From: Candidatus Pacebacteria bacterium CG10_big_fil_rev_8_21_14_0_10_44_11
GTDB lineage: Bacteria > Patescibacteriota > Microgenomatia > UBA1400 > PJMF01
Direction of reading: 5' to 3'
Length of the DNA stretch: 12,499 bases
Assembly: GCA_002772705.1 (NCBI GenBank)
Contig: PFDH01000004.1
Location: 1 to 12,499, forward strand
The notes under the pieces were generated by a model that was not told the DNA's origin, did not search any database, and worked only from the letters and a program-made list of their open reading frames with translations. Every line of letters begins with the position of its first letter. Positions within the stretch are counted from its first letter, which is position 1. Shown in pieces: positions 1-8,500 of this stretch. A program made the position numbers and the translations under genes.

Positions 1-642
1 AGGTAGCTGCAATTGAGTATTGGGATAAATCATATCTGGATTGCCGCCAATTACCACTTGGTTCAACTGATACAACTCCACCCAACGATAGGGATCACCC
101 AATTGTTGTTCGGCAATCGCCCATAAGCAGTCGCCTGACTTGACTTGATAACTAGTTGAAGGGAAGGGTTGAGAAACTTCGGCTGGTGAATCGCCAAGAT
201 CAGTCGAAACCCCAGAGGCAATTCTGCCCTGAGCAATAGAAATCTCTGGTAAAATTAGCTGCTGACCAACGGCTAACTGATCGGGATGCGGTAACTGATT
301 GGCTTTGGAAATTTGTAAATAAAAATAGCCTGAGCCATACTGCTTTTTGGCAATGCTCCATAAACTGTCACCGGCTTGAACTATATAGTCAGCCCTCAGC
401 ACCACTTTGGGAGTGGGTGAGGGCTCAGGCGCAATCACGGGCAACAATGGACCAGCTGGAGGGGTTTTTAATTCAAGCTGAGCAGTTGTGGGAGTCTGTG
501 AAGGTGAAGGAGCAGTCGCCAATCGTGACAGATACAGGCTGCCCACCAGCACCATCACCACCAAAAAACCGGCCGCTACAATCAGCCAGTTTAACTGGAA
601 TCGAACAAACTTAAGAAAATCTCTCAGTCGGTCTTGCTCCAT
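1..642 (-). CDS. Membrane-anchored protein with two LysM domains (3' end outside window)
   Basis: The minus-strand frame is open from the ATG at 642-640 to base 1, giving 214 residues without a stop, so the gene is cut by the window edge. Residues 1-16 are charged. Residues about 17-38 are a hydrophobic segment (LIVAAGFLVVMVLVG), so the protein is probably anchored in the cytoplasmic membrane with its C-terminus outside. A Pro/Ser/Thr-rich linker follows (about 43-80). LysM domain 1 spans about 86-133 (YIVQAGDSLWSIAKKQYG) and LysM domain 2 about 165-214 (YQVKSGDCLWAIAEQQLG), each with the usual GDxLWxIA core and ending in LxLP. LysM domains bind N-acetylglucosamine-containing glycans such as peptidoglycan. 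No catalytic domain is visible, and because LysM 2 ends at the edge the stop may lie just beyond. The start is 52 bases after a tRNA gene on the same strand, and I see no Shine-Dalgarno. Exact function unknown; cell-wall binding is inferred. Confidence 0.85.
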   Translation of the reverse strand, partial: MEQDRLRDFLKFVRFQLNWLIVAAGFLVVMVLVGSLYLSRLATAPSPSQTPTTAQLELKTPPAGPLLPVIAPEPSPTPKVVLRADYIVQAGDSLWSIAKKQYGSGYFYLQISKANQLPHPDQLAVGQQLILPEISIAQGRIASGVSTDLGDSPAEVSQPFPSTSYQVKSGDCLWAIAEQQLGDPYRWVELYQLNQVVIGGNPDMIYPNTQLQLP

Positions 643-694
643 AACAACCAAATCGTTTGGGCAAGCACGAACCTACTTTGAATTGTCTATTTTC

Positions 695-770
695 TGGCGA
701 ACCCGACCAGGATCGAACTGGTGATCTCTTCCGTGACAGGGAAGCATGTTAACCACTACACCACGGGTCC
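695..770 (-). tRNA. tRNA-Asp (anticodon GTC)
   Basis: The reverse complement folds into a standard 76-nt cloverleaf. The acceptor stem is GGACCCG/CGGGTTC with one G-U pair. The D stem is GTGT/ACAT. The anticodon stem CTTCC/GGAAG encloses the loop CTGTCAC with anticodon GTC (bases 735-737). The T arm is ACCAG-TTCGATC-CTGGT. The discriminator base is G, followed by an encoded CCA at 697-695. Anticodon GTC reads the Asp codons GAC and GAU. It lies 52 bases upstream of the LysM gene on the same strand, so the two may share a transcript. Confidence 0.97.
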
Positions 771-788
771 ACTGTGACTGCAGCAGCT

Positions 789-797
789 ATTATACCA
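789..797 (-). promoter_or_regulatory. Extended -10 promoter for tRNA-Asp
   Basis: Read on the minus strand, the sequence is TGG followed by a perfect TATAAT (hexamer 794-789), an extended -10 element. It ends 18 bases before the first base of tRNA-Asp, so transcription would begin about 12 bases upstream of the mature tRNA. No good -35 hexamer is seen at 16-18 bp spacing, as is common with extended -10 promoters. Confidence 0.6.
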
Positions 798-953
798 GCC
801 GCTATCAAGATTGGGAGAACTGAAGTTTGGGCTAACTACTCAACAACTCACCCAAAACAAGAAACACCAACTATAGGCTTTGTGAAAAACGTGAACTGAA
901 TAACCTATAACTTTTCAACCTCAGCAAACACTTCTTTACCTCTAAAAAATGTG

Positions 954-959
954 TATAAT
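954..959 (+). promoter_or_regulatory. -10 box of the lemA promoter
   Basis: A perfect TATAAT lies 34 bases upstream of the lemA start codon and 29 bases after the end of the previous -10 TATA-free stretch of A/T-rich DNA. It would give a leader of about 25-28 bases containing the lemA Shine-Dalgarno. The -35 region is weak (CTTCTTTACC, around 931-940). It also places the transcription start downstream of 949, which argues against translation from the upstream in-frame ATG there. Confidence 0.55.
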
Positions 960-982
960 TGGGGTCAAAGATTGTCTAACAA

Positions 983-988
983 AAGGAG
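983..988 (+). promoter_or_regulatory. Shine-Dalgarno site of lemA
   Basis: AAGGAG ends 5 bases before the ATG at 994, which is near-ideal. This fixes the lemA start at 994 instead of the in-frame ATG at 949. It is the only textbook Shine-Dalgarno directly before a gene in this window. Confidence 0.8.
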
Positions 989-993
989 AGAAT

Positions 994-1581
994 ATGTCAG
1001 GATTTTACTTTTTACTCATCATTCTTGCGGCGATTGCTGTCTACGTGATGGGCATTTATAACGGTCTCCAGCGTCTTAAAACTCAGATTGTGGCAAGTAT
1101 TCAAGAGATCGGCAACCAACTCAAACGTCAGGCGTCTTTAATTCCAAACCTGGAGTCGGCCGTCAAAGGTTATCTGAAGCACGAAAAAGGCGTCTTTGAG
1201 ATGTTGACTGACGCTCGCAAAGCGGTGGCCAAAGCTGACAAATCTGGCTCAGCCACTGATATTGATGAGGCAATTTCTAAGGTTCAAAACCTGGTTCCTC
1301 AAATCAGGGTGGCAGTTGAGGACAACCCGGAACTCAAGGCCAACGAAACCGTAACCAAGTTTATGTCAGAGCTGACCGACACCGCCGACAAACTGACTTA
1401 CGCTCGCCGTTCGGTGATTGACCTGACTCAAAATTACAATGAAAAACTAGTGACCTTCCCATCCAATGTGATTGCTGGTATGTTTGGCTTCAAGCCAGAA
1501 AAAGGCCTAGAAACTGCTCAAGCCGGCAGCCATCTTTCAGTCAGTGAAGATGAGATGAAAGATGTAAAAGTTAATCTTTAA
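994..1581 (+). CDS. lemA: LemA family membrane protein
   Basis: The product has 195 residues, a normal length for LemA proteins. Residues about 3-20 form an N-terminal membrane segment (FYFLLIILAAIAVYVMG), followed directly by the family signature YN at 22-23. The family core is easy to read: RQASLIPNLE at 45-54, GY..HE at 59-64, NPELKAN at 111-117, the helix ending AR at 137-138, YN at 148-149, and FPSNVIAGMFGF at 155-166. The rest is mostly amphipathic helix, consistent with the elongated helical fold of the family, and the tail is acidic. LemA proteins are widespread membrane proteins of unclear biochemical role and are often encoded beside htpX, as here (66 bases apart). The start at 994 is supported by the AAGGAG site and by the -10 box lying between 949 and 994. 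It is the first gene of the plus-strand run. Family assignment is secure; function is not established. Confidence 0.93.
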   Translation: MSGFYFLLIILAAIAVYVMGIYNGLQRLKTQIVASIQEIGNQLKRQASLIPNLESAVKGYLKHEKGVFEMLTDARKAVAKADKSGSATDIDEAISKVQNLVPQIRVAVEDNPELKANETVTKFMSELTDTADKLTYARRSVIDLTQNYNEKLVTFPSNVIAGMFGFKPEKGLETAQAGSHLSVSEDEMKDVKVNL

Positions 1582-1589
1582 TCTTTTTT
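1554..1589 (+). terminator. Possible weak A/U-rich terminator at the lemA 3' end
   Basis: The arms at 1554-1563 and 1574-1583 (GATGAAAGAT and ATCTTTAATC) pair over 9 of 10 positions around a 10-base loop, and a run of six T follows at once (1584-1589). The geometry is that of an intrinsic terminator, but the stem is A/U-rich and overlaps the end of the lemA coding sequence. It may only attenuate transcription into htpX or be fortuitous. Confidence 0.3.
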
Positions 1590-1604
1590 CCCTGAAAGAA
1601 GCTA

Positions 1605-1636
1605 CTGATTAGATTGCCGCCAGGCGGTCTGATTAG
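1605..1636. repeat. Short GC palindrome flanked by 8-bp direct repeats
   Basis: CTGATTAG occurs at 1605-1612 and again at 1629-1636. Between them are 16 bases with the palindrome CCGCCAGGCGG at 1617-1627 (a 4-5 bp GC stem around CAG). The layout resembles a tiny palindromic insertion with a target duplication, but the unit is very short. A related GGCGGTC...GACCGCC hairpin is near the right end of the window. It lies just upstream of htpX. Confidence 0.5.
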
Positions 1637-1647
1637 TCAGAAGAGCC

Positions 1648-2562
1648 ATGACACACTACGAATTAATCGCCAGCAACAAACAAAAATCTTGGGTTATCAT
1701 CACCCTGTTTATGATCTTTATCGTTGGTGCTGTTTATCTAATGAGCGTCGGCTTAGGTTATGGACTAGATCTGGTTGGGATTGCTTTGATTGTTTCGGGG
1801 ATGATGTCGTTTGCCTCGTACTGGTGGTCAGACTCAATTATTTTGAGCATTTCTGGCGCCCGGCCAGCCAACCGTGAAGAATTTTTTGATTTTTATACGG
1901 TGACTGAAAACATTGCCAACGGTCAGCGGCTGCCAATGCCCAAGTTGTACGTGATCGAAGACACCGCCATGAACGCCTTTGCCACCGGCCGCGATCCCCA
2001 ACACGCGGCAGTGGTAGCAACCACTGGTTTGCTGTCTAGGCTAGATCGAGCAGAGATTGAGGGCGTGGTTGCCCATGAGTTATCTCATGTTCAGAACTAC
2101 GATATTCGATTGATGTCGATTGTAACTATTTTGGTTGGCATGATTGCTTTATTGTCTGACTGGATGCTGCGAATTTCTTTTCGAAGAGGCTCAAGAAATA
2201 ATGACCGCGAAGGTGGTCAACTTCAAGTAATTTTCATGATTGCCGGTATTGCGCTGGCGCTTTTGTCTCCGATCATCGCTCAATTAATCCAGTTAGCTAT
2301 TTCGCGTAAACGTGAGTTTTTGGCTGATGCCAGCGCGGTAGGGATGACCAAAAACCCAGAGGGTTTGGCTAGAGCGCTAGAAGCCATTTCACAGGACAAA
2401 GAACCACTGGAAGTCGCCAACAAAGCCACTGCCCATTTGTATATTGCTAATCCACTCAAAAATCGACATGATGCAGTCGGCTGGTTTGCTGGCATGTTCC
2501 AGACCCATCCGCCGGTAGAAGAGCGAATTGCCGCCCTGAAAAATCTGACTGGAGCAGTATGA
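1648..2562 (+). CDS. htpX: HtpX-type membrane zinc metalloprotease
   Basis: The product has 304 residues, a little longer than E. coli HtpX. Two N-terminal hydrophobic segments (about 16-34 and 40-58) precede the M48 peptidase domain. The zinc motif HELSH is at 143-147, with the catalytic Glu144. The third ligand is probably Glu223 in KREFLAD. Two further hydrophobic segments lie at about 156-172 and 193-217. The C-terminal FQTHPPVEERI (284-294) is the usual end signature of the family. HtpX cleaves misfolded or damaged membrane proteins at the cytoplasmic face and in better-studied bacteria is linked to envelope stress. The neighbour lemA is its common genomic partner. The ATG at 1648 has only a weak AGAAGAG upstream. 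The TGA stop overlaps the gatC start (ATGA), implying coupled translation with gatC. Catalytic residues are all present, so activity is expected. Confidence 0.95.
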   Translation: MTHYELIASNKQKSWVIITLFMIFIVGAVYLMSVGLGYGLDLVGIALIVSGMMSFASYWWSDSIILSISGARPANREEFFDFYTVTENIANGQRLPMPKLYVIEDTAMNAFATGRDPQHAAVVATTGLLSRLDRAEIEGVVAHELSHVQNYDIRLMSIVTILVGMIALLSDWMLRISFRRGSRNNDREGGQLQVIFMIAGIALALLSPIIAQLIQLAISRKREFLADASAVGMTKNPEGLARALEAISQDKEPLEVANKATAHLYIANPLKNRHDAVGWFAGMFQTHPPVEERIAALKNLTGAV

Positions 2563-2864
2563 AAAACACCGTTACCAAAACCCAAGTTACTCACGTCGCG
2601 CAGTTAGCGTCTTTGACGATCACCGAACAAGAAGCAGAACATTTAGTTGGTGCCTTTGACGAAACATTGGCTGTGATCGACAATCTTTCACAACTTTCAC
2701 TCAATGAAACTGAACCTACAAGTCAGGTGACTGGATTAGAAAATATCACCCGAGCAGATGAAGTACTGACTGACAATATGTTTTCACAACAAGAAGCGTT
2801 GGCAAACGCCAAAAGGTCTTATGATGGCTATTTTGTGGTAGATCGGATCATTGATAATGACTAA
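2559..2864 (+). CDS. gatC: Asp-tRNA(Asn)/Glu-tRNA(Gln) amidotransferase subunit C
   Basis: The product has 101 residues, typical of GatC. The N-terminal segment VTHVAQLASLTITEQEAEHL matches the family's HVAxLAxLxLxxxE helix. The middle carries the conserved LSLNETEPTSQVTG-like stretch, and NITRADEV corresponds to the family's LRxDxV segment. GatC wraps around GatA and stabilises its contact with GatB; it has no catalytic site. The start codon overlaps the htpX stop by 4 bases, and the last 8 bases overlap gatA. The three gat genes are in the order C-A-B, so the whole complex would be made from one message. Assignment is firm from sequence and context together. Confidence 0.95.
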   Translation: MKNTVTKTQVTHVAQLASLTITEQEAEHLVGAFDETLAVIDNLSQLSLNETEPTSQVTGLENITRADEVLTDNMFSQQEALANAKRSYDGYFVVDRIIDND

Positions 2865-4248
2865 CCAACTGTGTTCTCTAACACTAGCACAAACTCTTAA
2901 TAAGCTTCAAAAAAAAGAAATCCAAATGAGTGAAATTGTTCAATCTGTGCTTGACTCAATCAAAAAACAGGACTCAACTATTCACGCATTTTTAACTCAG
3001 AATGAGGGGCTGCTTGGCGACGTGAAGGCACGTGAAAAACTACCACTAGCTGGGCTGCCAATTGCGGTCAAAGACAATATTTGCACAAAAGGACTGAGAA
3101 CGACTGCTTCTTCGCTGGTGCTCGACAAATTTTTACCTCAATATACTGCCACGATCGTTGAAAAGGTCTGTCAAGCAGGTGCCACCATTATTGGTAAAAC
3201 CAATCTTGACGCCTGGGCACACGGTTCTTCAACTGAAACCTCGCAATATGGTCGCACCCTCAACCCCAGAAATACTGGTCACTTGCCGGGTGGTTCCTCA
3301 GGGGGCAGTGCCGCCGCTGTCGCGGCTGATATGAGTATCGTCGCAATTGGCACCGAAACCGCTGGCTCAATTAGGCAGCCTGCTGCTTGGTGCGGCGTGG
3401 TGGGATTAAAACCAACCTATGGTCGGGTGAGCAGATATGGAGTGATTGCGATGGCTTCTTCAACCGATTCGCCCGGACCAATTGCTAAAACCGTGCAAGA
3501 TGCCGCTATGATGCTAAATTATTTAGCTGGACAAGATCTACATGACCCAACAACTTCACCACAAGCTGTGCCTGATTTTACCCAGTCTCTAGGAAAGTCG
3601 ATTAAAGGCCTGAAAGTTGGATTGTTATATCAAGATATTGAAGGAATGGAGATTGTCAAATCTCATATAGACACCGCAGCCAAGGTTTTGACTGAACTTG
3701 GTGCTAAAGTTGAACCAACTCAAGCCCTTAGCCCACAGTACGCTATCAGTGTCTACACAATTGTCCAGCGCGGCGAAGTGAGCAGTAACCTGGCACGGTA
3801 TGACGGTATTCGATTTGGTAATGACCGGACATTTTTTGGTGACGAAGCCAAACGCCGAATTATGTTGGGAACCTACACTCTGAGTAAGGGTTATGCCGAC
3901 AAATACTATTTAACTGCACAAAAAGCCAGAACGCTTTTTATCCAGGATTATCAAAAATTATTTGAGAAATATGATTGTTTAATTAGTGCCACTTCACCAA
4001 GTTTTGCCAAAAAAATTGGTGTCACTGAGAATGCAGCCATGTTTGGTGAACTTGAGGATATGCTTCTAGAGCCAAGCTCAATCACCGGTCTGCCTGGTAT
4101 TTCTGTTCCCTGTTATAAAGACCCTCAAACCAATCTTTTCATTGGCTTGAATATTATTGCGCCGATGTGGCGAGAAGACAGGGTGATACAAATTGCCGAT
4201 GCGTTTGAGAAAGCTACTGATTGGAATACTTGGAAAGAAACAAAGTGA
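2857..4248 (+). CDS. gatA: Asp-tRNA(Asn)/Glu-tRNA(Gln) amidotransferase subunit A
   Basis: From the ATG at 2857 the product has 463 residues; an in-frame TTG at 2851 would add two. GatA is the glutaminase of the GatCAB complex: it hydrolyses glutamine and sends ammonia to GatB, which amidates Glu-tRNA(Gln) and/or Asp-tRNA(Asn). The amidase-signature catalytic triad is present: Lys72 in PIAVKDNI, the cis-Ser Ser147 in GGSSGGSAAA, and the nucleophile Ser171 in TAGSIRQPAAW. The spacings equal those I recall for S. aureus GatA. VGLKPTYGRVSRYG (about 182-195) is the usual hallmark. One oddity is GTETAGS where GSDTGGS is usual, with the serine kept. The gene overlaps gatC by 8 bases, and its TGA shares one base with the gatB ATG. 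Confidence 0.97.
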   Translation: MTNQLCSLTLAQTLNKLQKKEIQMSEIVQSVLDSIKKQDSTIHAFLTQNEGLLGDVKAREKLPLAGLPIAVKDNICTKGLRTTASSLVLDKFLPQYTATIVEKVCQAGATIIGKTNLDAWAHGSSTETSQYGRTLNPRNTGHLPGGSSGGSAAAVAADMSIVAIGTETAGSIRQPAAWCGVVGLKPTYGRVSRYGVIAMASSTDSPGPIAKTVQDAAMMLNYLAGQDLHDPTTSPQAVPDFTQSLGKSIKGLKVGLLYQDIEGMEIVKSHIDTAAKVLTELGAKVEPTQALSPQYAISVYTIVQRGEVSSNLARYDGIRFGNDRTFFGDEAKRRIMLGTYTLSKGYADKYYLTAQKARTLFIQDYQKLFEKYDCLISATSPSFAKKIGVTENAAMFGELEDMLLEPSSITGLPGISVPCYKDPQTNLFIGLNIIAPMWREDRVIQIADAFEKATDWNTWKETK

Positions 4249-5582
4249 TGACACCAAACTACAAACTTATTTGCGGCATGGAGATTCACGCTGAACTCAA
4301 AACTCAGTCCAAAATGTTCTGTGGCTGCAAAAACGATCCATTTCACGCTCCAACGTCAAACAGCTACACCTGCCCCACTTGTCTAGGTATGCCTGGTGCT
4401 TTGCCAGTCGCCAACAAGCAAGCGATTGAGTGGACCGTGAAATTAGGGTTAGCTCTAGGTTGCAAAATCAATTTGTTTTCTAAGTTTGACCGGAAACATT
4501 ATTTCTACCCTGATTTGCCAAAAGGCTATCAGATTAGTCAGTATGATTTGCCATTTTGTTATGATGGCCAGATTGAAACTTCAGAGGGGTTAGTTAGAAT
4601 CCGCCGAATTCACCTTGAAGAAGACACTGGCAAGTTGTTGCACAAAACGGTTGACGGTAAAAAAGTTAGTTTGATTGACTTTAATCGCAGTAGCGTGCCA
4701 CTGATTGAAATTGTGACCGAGCCCGACATTACTTCTGCCGCTCAAGCCACAGAATACTCTAAAAAATTACGGCAGATTCTGCAGTATTTAGACATTGCTA
4801 ATTGTGACATGGAGCAGGGTGGGATGCGACTGGAGGCGAATGTTTCACTGCAAAAGCCAGACCAAACTGAGTTGCCAAACTATAAGATAGAGCTGAAGAA
4901 CATTAATTCCTTCCGCTTCTTAGAACAGGCCGTGGAGTATGAAATTTCACGACAAACAACGGCGCTAGACGCTGGTGAAGATCTGCATCAAGAAACCAGA
5001 GGTTGGAATTCTACCAAGAATCAGTCATTTGTGCAACGAAGCAAAGAAACCGCCGAAGACTATCGTTACTTCCCAGATCCAGACCTGCCACCAATCAGAT
5101 TTTCAGAAGAGCAGATTGAGGCGATCAGAGTTGAACTGCCAGAGCTGCAAGAAACCATAATTAAGCGATGGCAAGATAAATATAGACTAGAACCTCGATT
5201 TGGACATCAGCTCGCTAAATCACATAAACTAGCTGAAATAACTGATCAGTTATTTTCTGTTGCGTTCACAGGTGGGACTGACATTAATAAGTTAGCCAGC
5301 GCAATTGATAACAAGAAAATTGTTTATGATTTAGAATCAGATGTAGACAAAGTCATCACTGATTTCACAACCCTTCACGCTACAGAAACCGTTAACACTG
5401 CAGATCTAGACACAATTATTCAAACCGTGATCAAAACCAACCCCGACATCTTGACCAAATTCAAACAAGGTCAACAACAAGTGATGGGATTTTTTATGGG
5501 TCAGATCATGCATCAACTCAAAGTTAAAGCCGACCCACAGCAAGTGCACGACGCTCTTAACAAAGCCTTAGAGAACTGCTAG
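4248..5582 (+). CDS. gatB: Asp-tRNA(Asn)/Glu-tRNA(Gln) amidotransferase subunit B
   Basis: The product has 444 residues, about 30 shorter than most bacterial GatB, mainly in the tail. GatB binds the misacylated tRNA, activates the Glu or Asp side chain with ATP and completes amidation with ammonia from GatA. Visible features are GMEIHAEL at 10-17 (family GLEVHxQL), four zinc-binding cysteines (C25, C27, C42, C45 in FCGC and CPTC), HLEEDTGK at 122-129 with likely metal and active-site glutamates, EIVTEPDI at 154-161, MRLEANVS at 193-200, KNINSF at 217-222, and YRYFPDPDLPP at 272-282. The C-terminal YqeY-like tRNA-binding tail covers about 300-444. The ATG at 4248 overlaps the gatA stop (TGATG) and a GGAAAG lies at 4232-4237. 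An in-frame TTG at 4221 is less likely. With GatCAB present, separate GlnRS or AsnRS enzymes may be absent from the genome; this is inference. Confidence 0.97.
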   Translation: MTPNYKLICGMEIHAELKTQSKMFCGCKNDPFHAPTSNSYTCPTCLGMPGALPVANKQAIEWTVKLGLALGCKINLFSKFDRKHYFYPDLPKGYQISQYDLPFCYDGQIETSEGLVRIRRIHLEEDTGKLLHKTVDGKKVSLIDFNRSSVPLIEIVTEPDITSAAQATEYSKKLRQILQYLDIANCDMEQGGMRLEANVSLQKPDQTELPNYKIELKNINSFRFLEQAVEYEISRQTTALDAGEDLHQETRGWNSTKNQSFVQRSKETAEDYRYFPDPDLPPIRFSEEQIEAIRVELPELQETIIKRWQDKYRLEPRFGHQLAKSHKLAEITDQLFSVAFTGGTDINKLASAIDNKKIVYDLESDVDKVITDFTTLHATETVNTADLDTIIQTVIKTNPDILTKFKQGQQQVMGFFMGQIMHQLKVKADPQQVHDALNKALENC

Positions 5583-5594
5583 GATTGCCCCAAG

Positions 5595-8500
5595 ATGTCT
5601 AACCTCGTCGATTTTGTTCATCTTCACGTTCACAGTGAGTACTCAATGTTGGATGGCTTGGGTCGGATTCCGGCACTGGTGACCAAAGCCAAGCAACTTG
5701 ACCAAAAAGCGCTCGCCCTAACCGACCATGGAGGCATGTACGGCGTCATTCATTTTTATAATGAGTGTCAGCGGCAAGAGATCAAGCCGATCGTTGGCGT
5801 TGAGGCCTACGTGGCTCACAACTCCCGCATCGATAAACAAATCCGGATGGGTGCCGATCAATTCCACATTACGCTTTTAGCAGAAAACTTTGAGGGTTAT
5901 CAAAACTTGATGCGCCTGGTCTCGATTGCCAACTTTGAAGGTTTCTCTTATAAACCAAGAATAGACTTTGAAACGCTAGCCAAACACGCCGATCACGTCA
6001 TTGCCACTAGCGGCTGCATGAGCAGTTACTTTAATCGCCTCTTGCGCGACGGCAAAGAGAAAGAAGCGATCGCTGAATTCAAAAAATATAAAGAGTTGCT
6101 GGGGGATCGCTTTTTCATTGAAGTCCAGGTGCATCCCGCTATCAAAGAACAAGTTGAGTTAACTAAGCAGCAAATCAAGATCGCTCGCCAATTGGACATC
6201 AAACTGGTTGCCACCAACGACGTTCACTATGTTGAACCAACCGAGGCTCAAGCCCAAGATGCCTTGCTGTGTGTCCAGACTCGCAAGCTGATCTCCGACA
6301 CCAAACGGATGACAATGTTTGGCTCGCCCGATTTTTATCTCAGATCCTCGCAAGAAATGGCAGAATTATTTCACGAGCTACCGGAAGCTCTGACTACCAC
6401 CGTTGAAATTGCCGAGCGGTGTAATCTCACTATCCCCACTGGCAAACTAATGTTCCCCAAGTACCCACTGCCAAAAGGAGAAACAGAAGTTTCTTACTTT
6501 AAAAAAATGGCTCAGGCAGGTTTAAAGAAAAAATTCAAAAATGTCACCTCCGACCTGCAAAAGCGGCTTGATTATGAAATGGACGTGATTGTCCAAAAGG
6601 GTTATTCAACTTACTTTTTAATTACCCAAGATTTTGTCAACTGGGCCAAAAACCAGGGCATTGCCGTCGGACCAGGTAGAGGCTCCGCTGCTGGCTCGTT
6701 AGTTTCATATGTACTCAACATCACCACCGTTGATCCAATTCAACACGGCTTGGCGTTTGAGCGGTTCCTTAATCCTGAACGACCAACTCCACCCGATATT
6801 GACATCGATTTTGCCGACATTACCAGAGACAAAGTGATTAACTATGTCAGTGAAAAGTATGGCTACGATCATGTGGCGCACGTCATTACTTTTGGCCGGA
6901 TGGAAGCCCGGGTAGCAATTAGAGATATTGGCCGAGTGTTAGGCATGCCGTACGAAGAACCAGACAAAATTGCTAAGTTGATTCCCAATGATCCCGGAAA
7001 AAAAACCAGCTTAAAATCTGCGCTTGAATCTGTACCAGAATTGGCTGAATACAACAAACAAAAGAAGTATCACGATCTGATTGAGTTGGCTCAACAGGTT
7101 GAAGGGGTAATTCGTCACTCATCGGTGCACGCCGCGGCGATAGTTGTCACCGATCAACCGCTGACCAACTACGTCCCAATTCAAAAAGATACGAAGTCTG
7201 GCGAAACGCTGACTCAGTACGACATGTATGTCTTGGACTGTAATGTTTCTGACGACGCGATTGGTCTGCTAAAGTTTGATTTTCTTGGACTGCGCAATCT
7301 TTCTATTATCCAGACGGCACTTCAGCTGATAAAAGTGAATAAAAACCTAAGTTTAGACATAGATACGATTCCGCTGGATGACAAAAAAACTTTTAAACTA
7401 CTCTCGAACGGTGAAACCATGGGCGTTTTTCAGCTTGAGTCGGCTGGAATGCGCCGGGTAGCCAGAACCCTCAAACCAAGTCAATTCTCAGACATTACTG
7501 CTATGGTTGCTCTGTATCGCCCGGGTCCGATGGAACTAATTCCTCAATTTATTGAAGGCAAACACAATCCCAAATCTATTATTTACGCGGACGAAACCCT
7601 GCAACCCATTCTGGAAGAAACCTATGGGGTGATGGTCTACCAAGAGCAGATTTTAGAAATTGCCAACGTAATGGCTGGGTATTCACTCGGTGAGGCAGAT
7701 ATTTTACGGCGGGCGATTGGTAAAAAGAAAAAGAAACTGCTTGACGAGAACAAGCGCCGATTTATCACCCAGTCGGTCGAAAAAGGGTATAGGCAAGAAG
7801 TGGCTGACCGTGTCTGGGGCTTTATCGAAGCCTTTGCCAACTACGGTTTTAACAAAGCTCACGCTACCAGCTACGCCATGATTGCCTATCAAACCGCCTA
7901 CCTCAAATCTAACTTCCCGGTTGAGTATATGACCGCCTTAATGAGTGTTGAATCTGCTTCACACTCAGCCAACCGTGACACCAAAGTTGCCATTGCCATT
8001 GAAACCTGTAAAAAAATGGGGATCAAAGTCTTACCGCCCGAGATCAACATTTCTGATCAGGACTTTTCAACCGAAAAGGATGGCAAATCATTACAAAAGC
8101 TGGCAGTTCGGTTTGGTTTCACTGCCATCAAACACCTTGGCTCCTCAGCCATTGATGAAATTTTGGCTACCCGCACACGGGTCAAAAAGTTTACTTCCTT
8201 AACACAGTTCATTCACGAAACTGACAGTCGAAAAGTCAACAAAACTACTTTAGAGTGCCTCATCAAAGTTGGCGCCATGGATCAGTTCGGCACCAGAGCC
8301 AGCATGCTGGAAAACCTGGAAAAGATTAGGCAAACAGCTGGACAACTGCAATCTGAGGTAGAGGGACAAGACAGTTTATTTAAAGGTGTCTCCAAAGCCG
8401 CTTCTGAAATGAAAGATACTTTCCCAACCATGAGTGAGTATCCCAAACAAGAATTACTGTCGTTTGAAAGAGAACTGCTTGGACTGTACCTAACCGATCA

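Noticed and set aside
417..724. Plus-strand open frames over the LysM gene and tRNA
   Set aside because: They lie antisense to a clear two-LysM protein and a perfect tRNA, and their translations have no recognisable features.
826..856. TTTGGG/CCCAAA inverted repeat in the tRNA-lemA spacer
   Set aside because: Six pairs around a 19-base loop are expected by chance, and there is no T-run or promoter overlap.
949..993. Upstream in-frame ATG of lemA
   Set aside because: It overlaps the TATAAT at 954-959, has no ribosome site, and the AAGGAG before 994 fits the family N-terminus.
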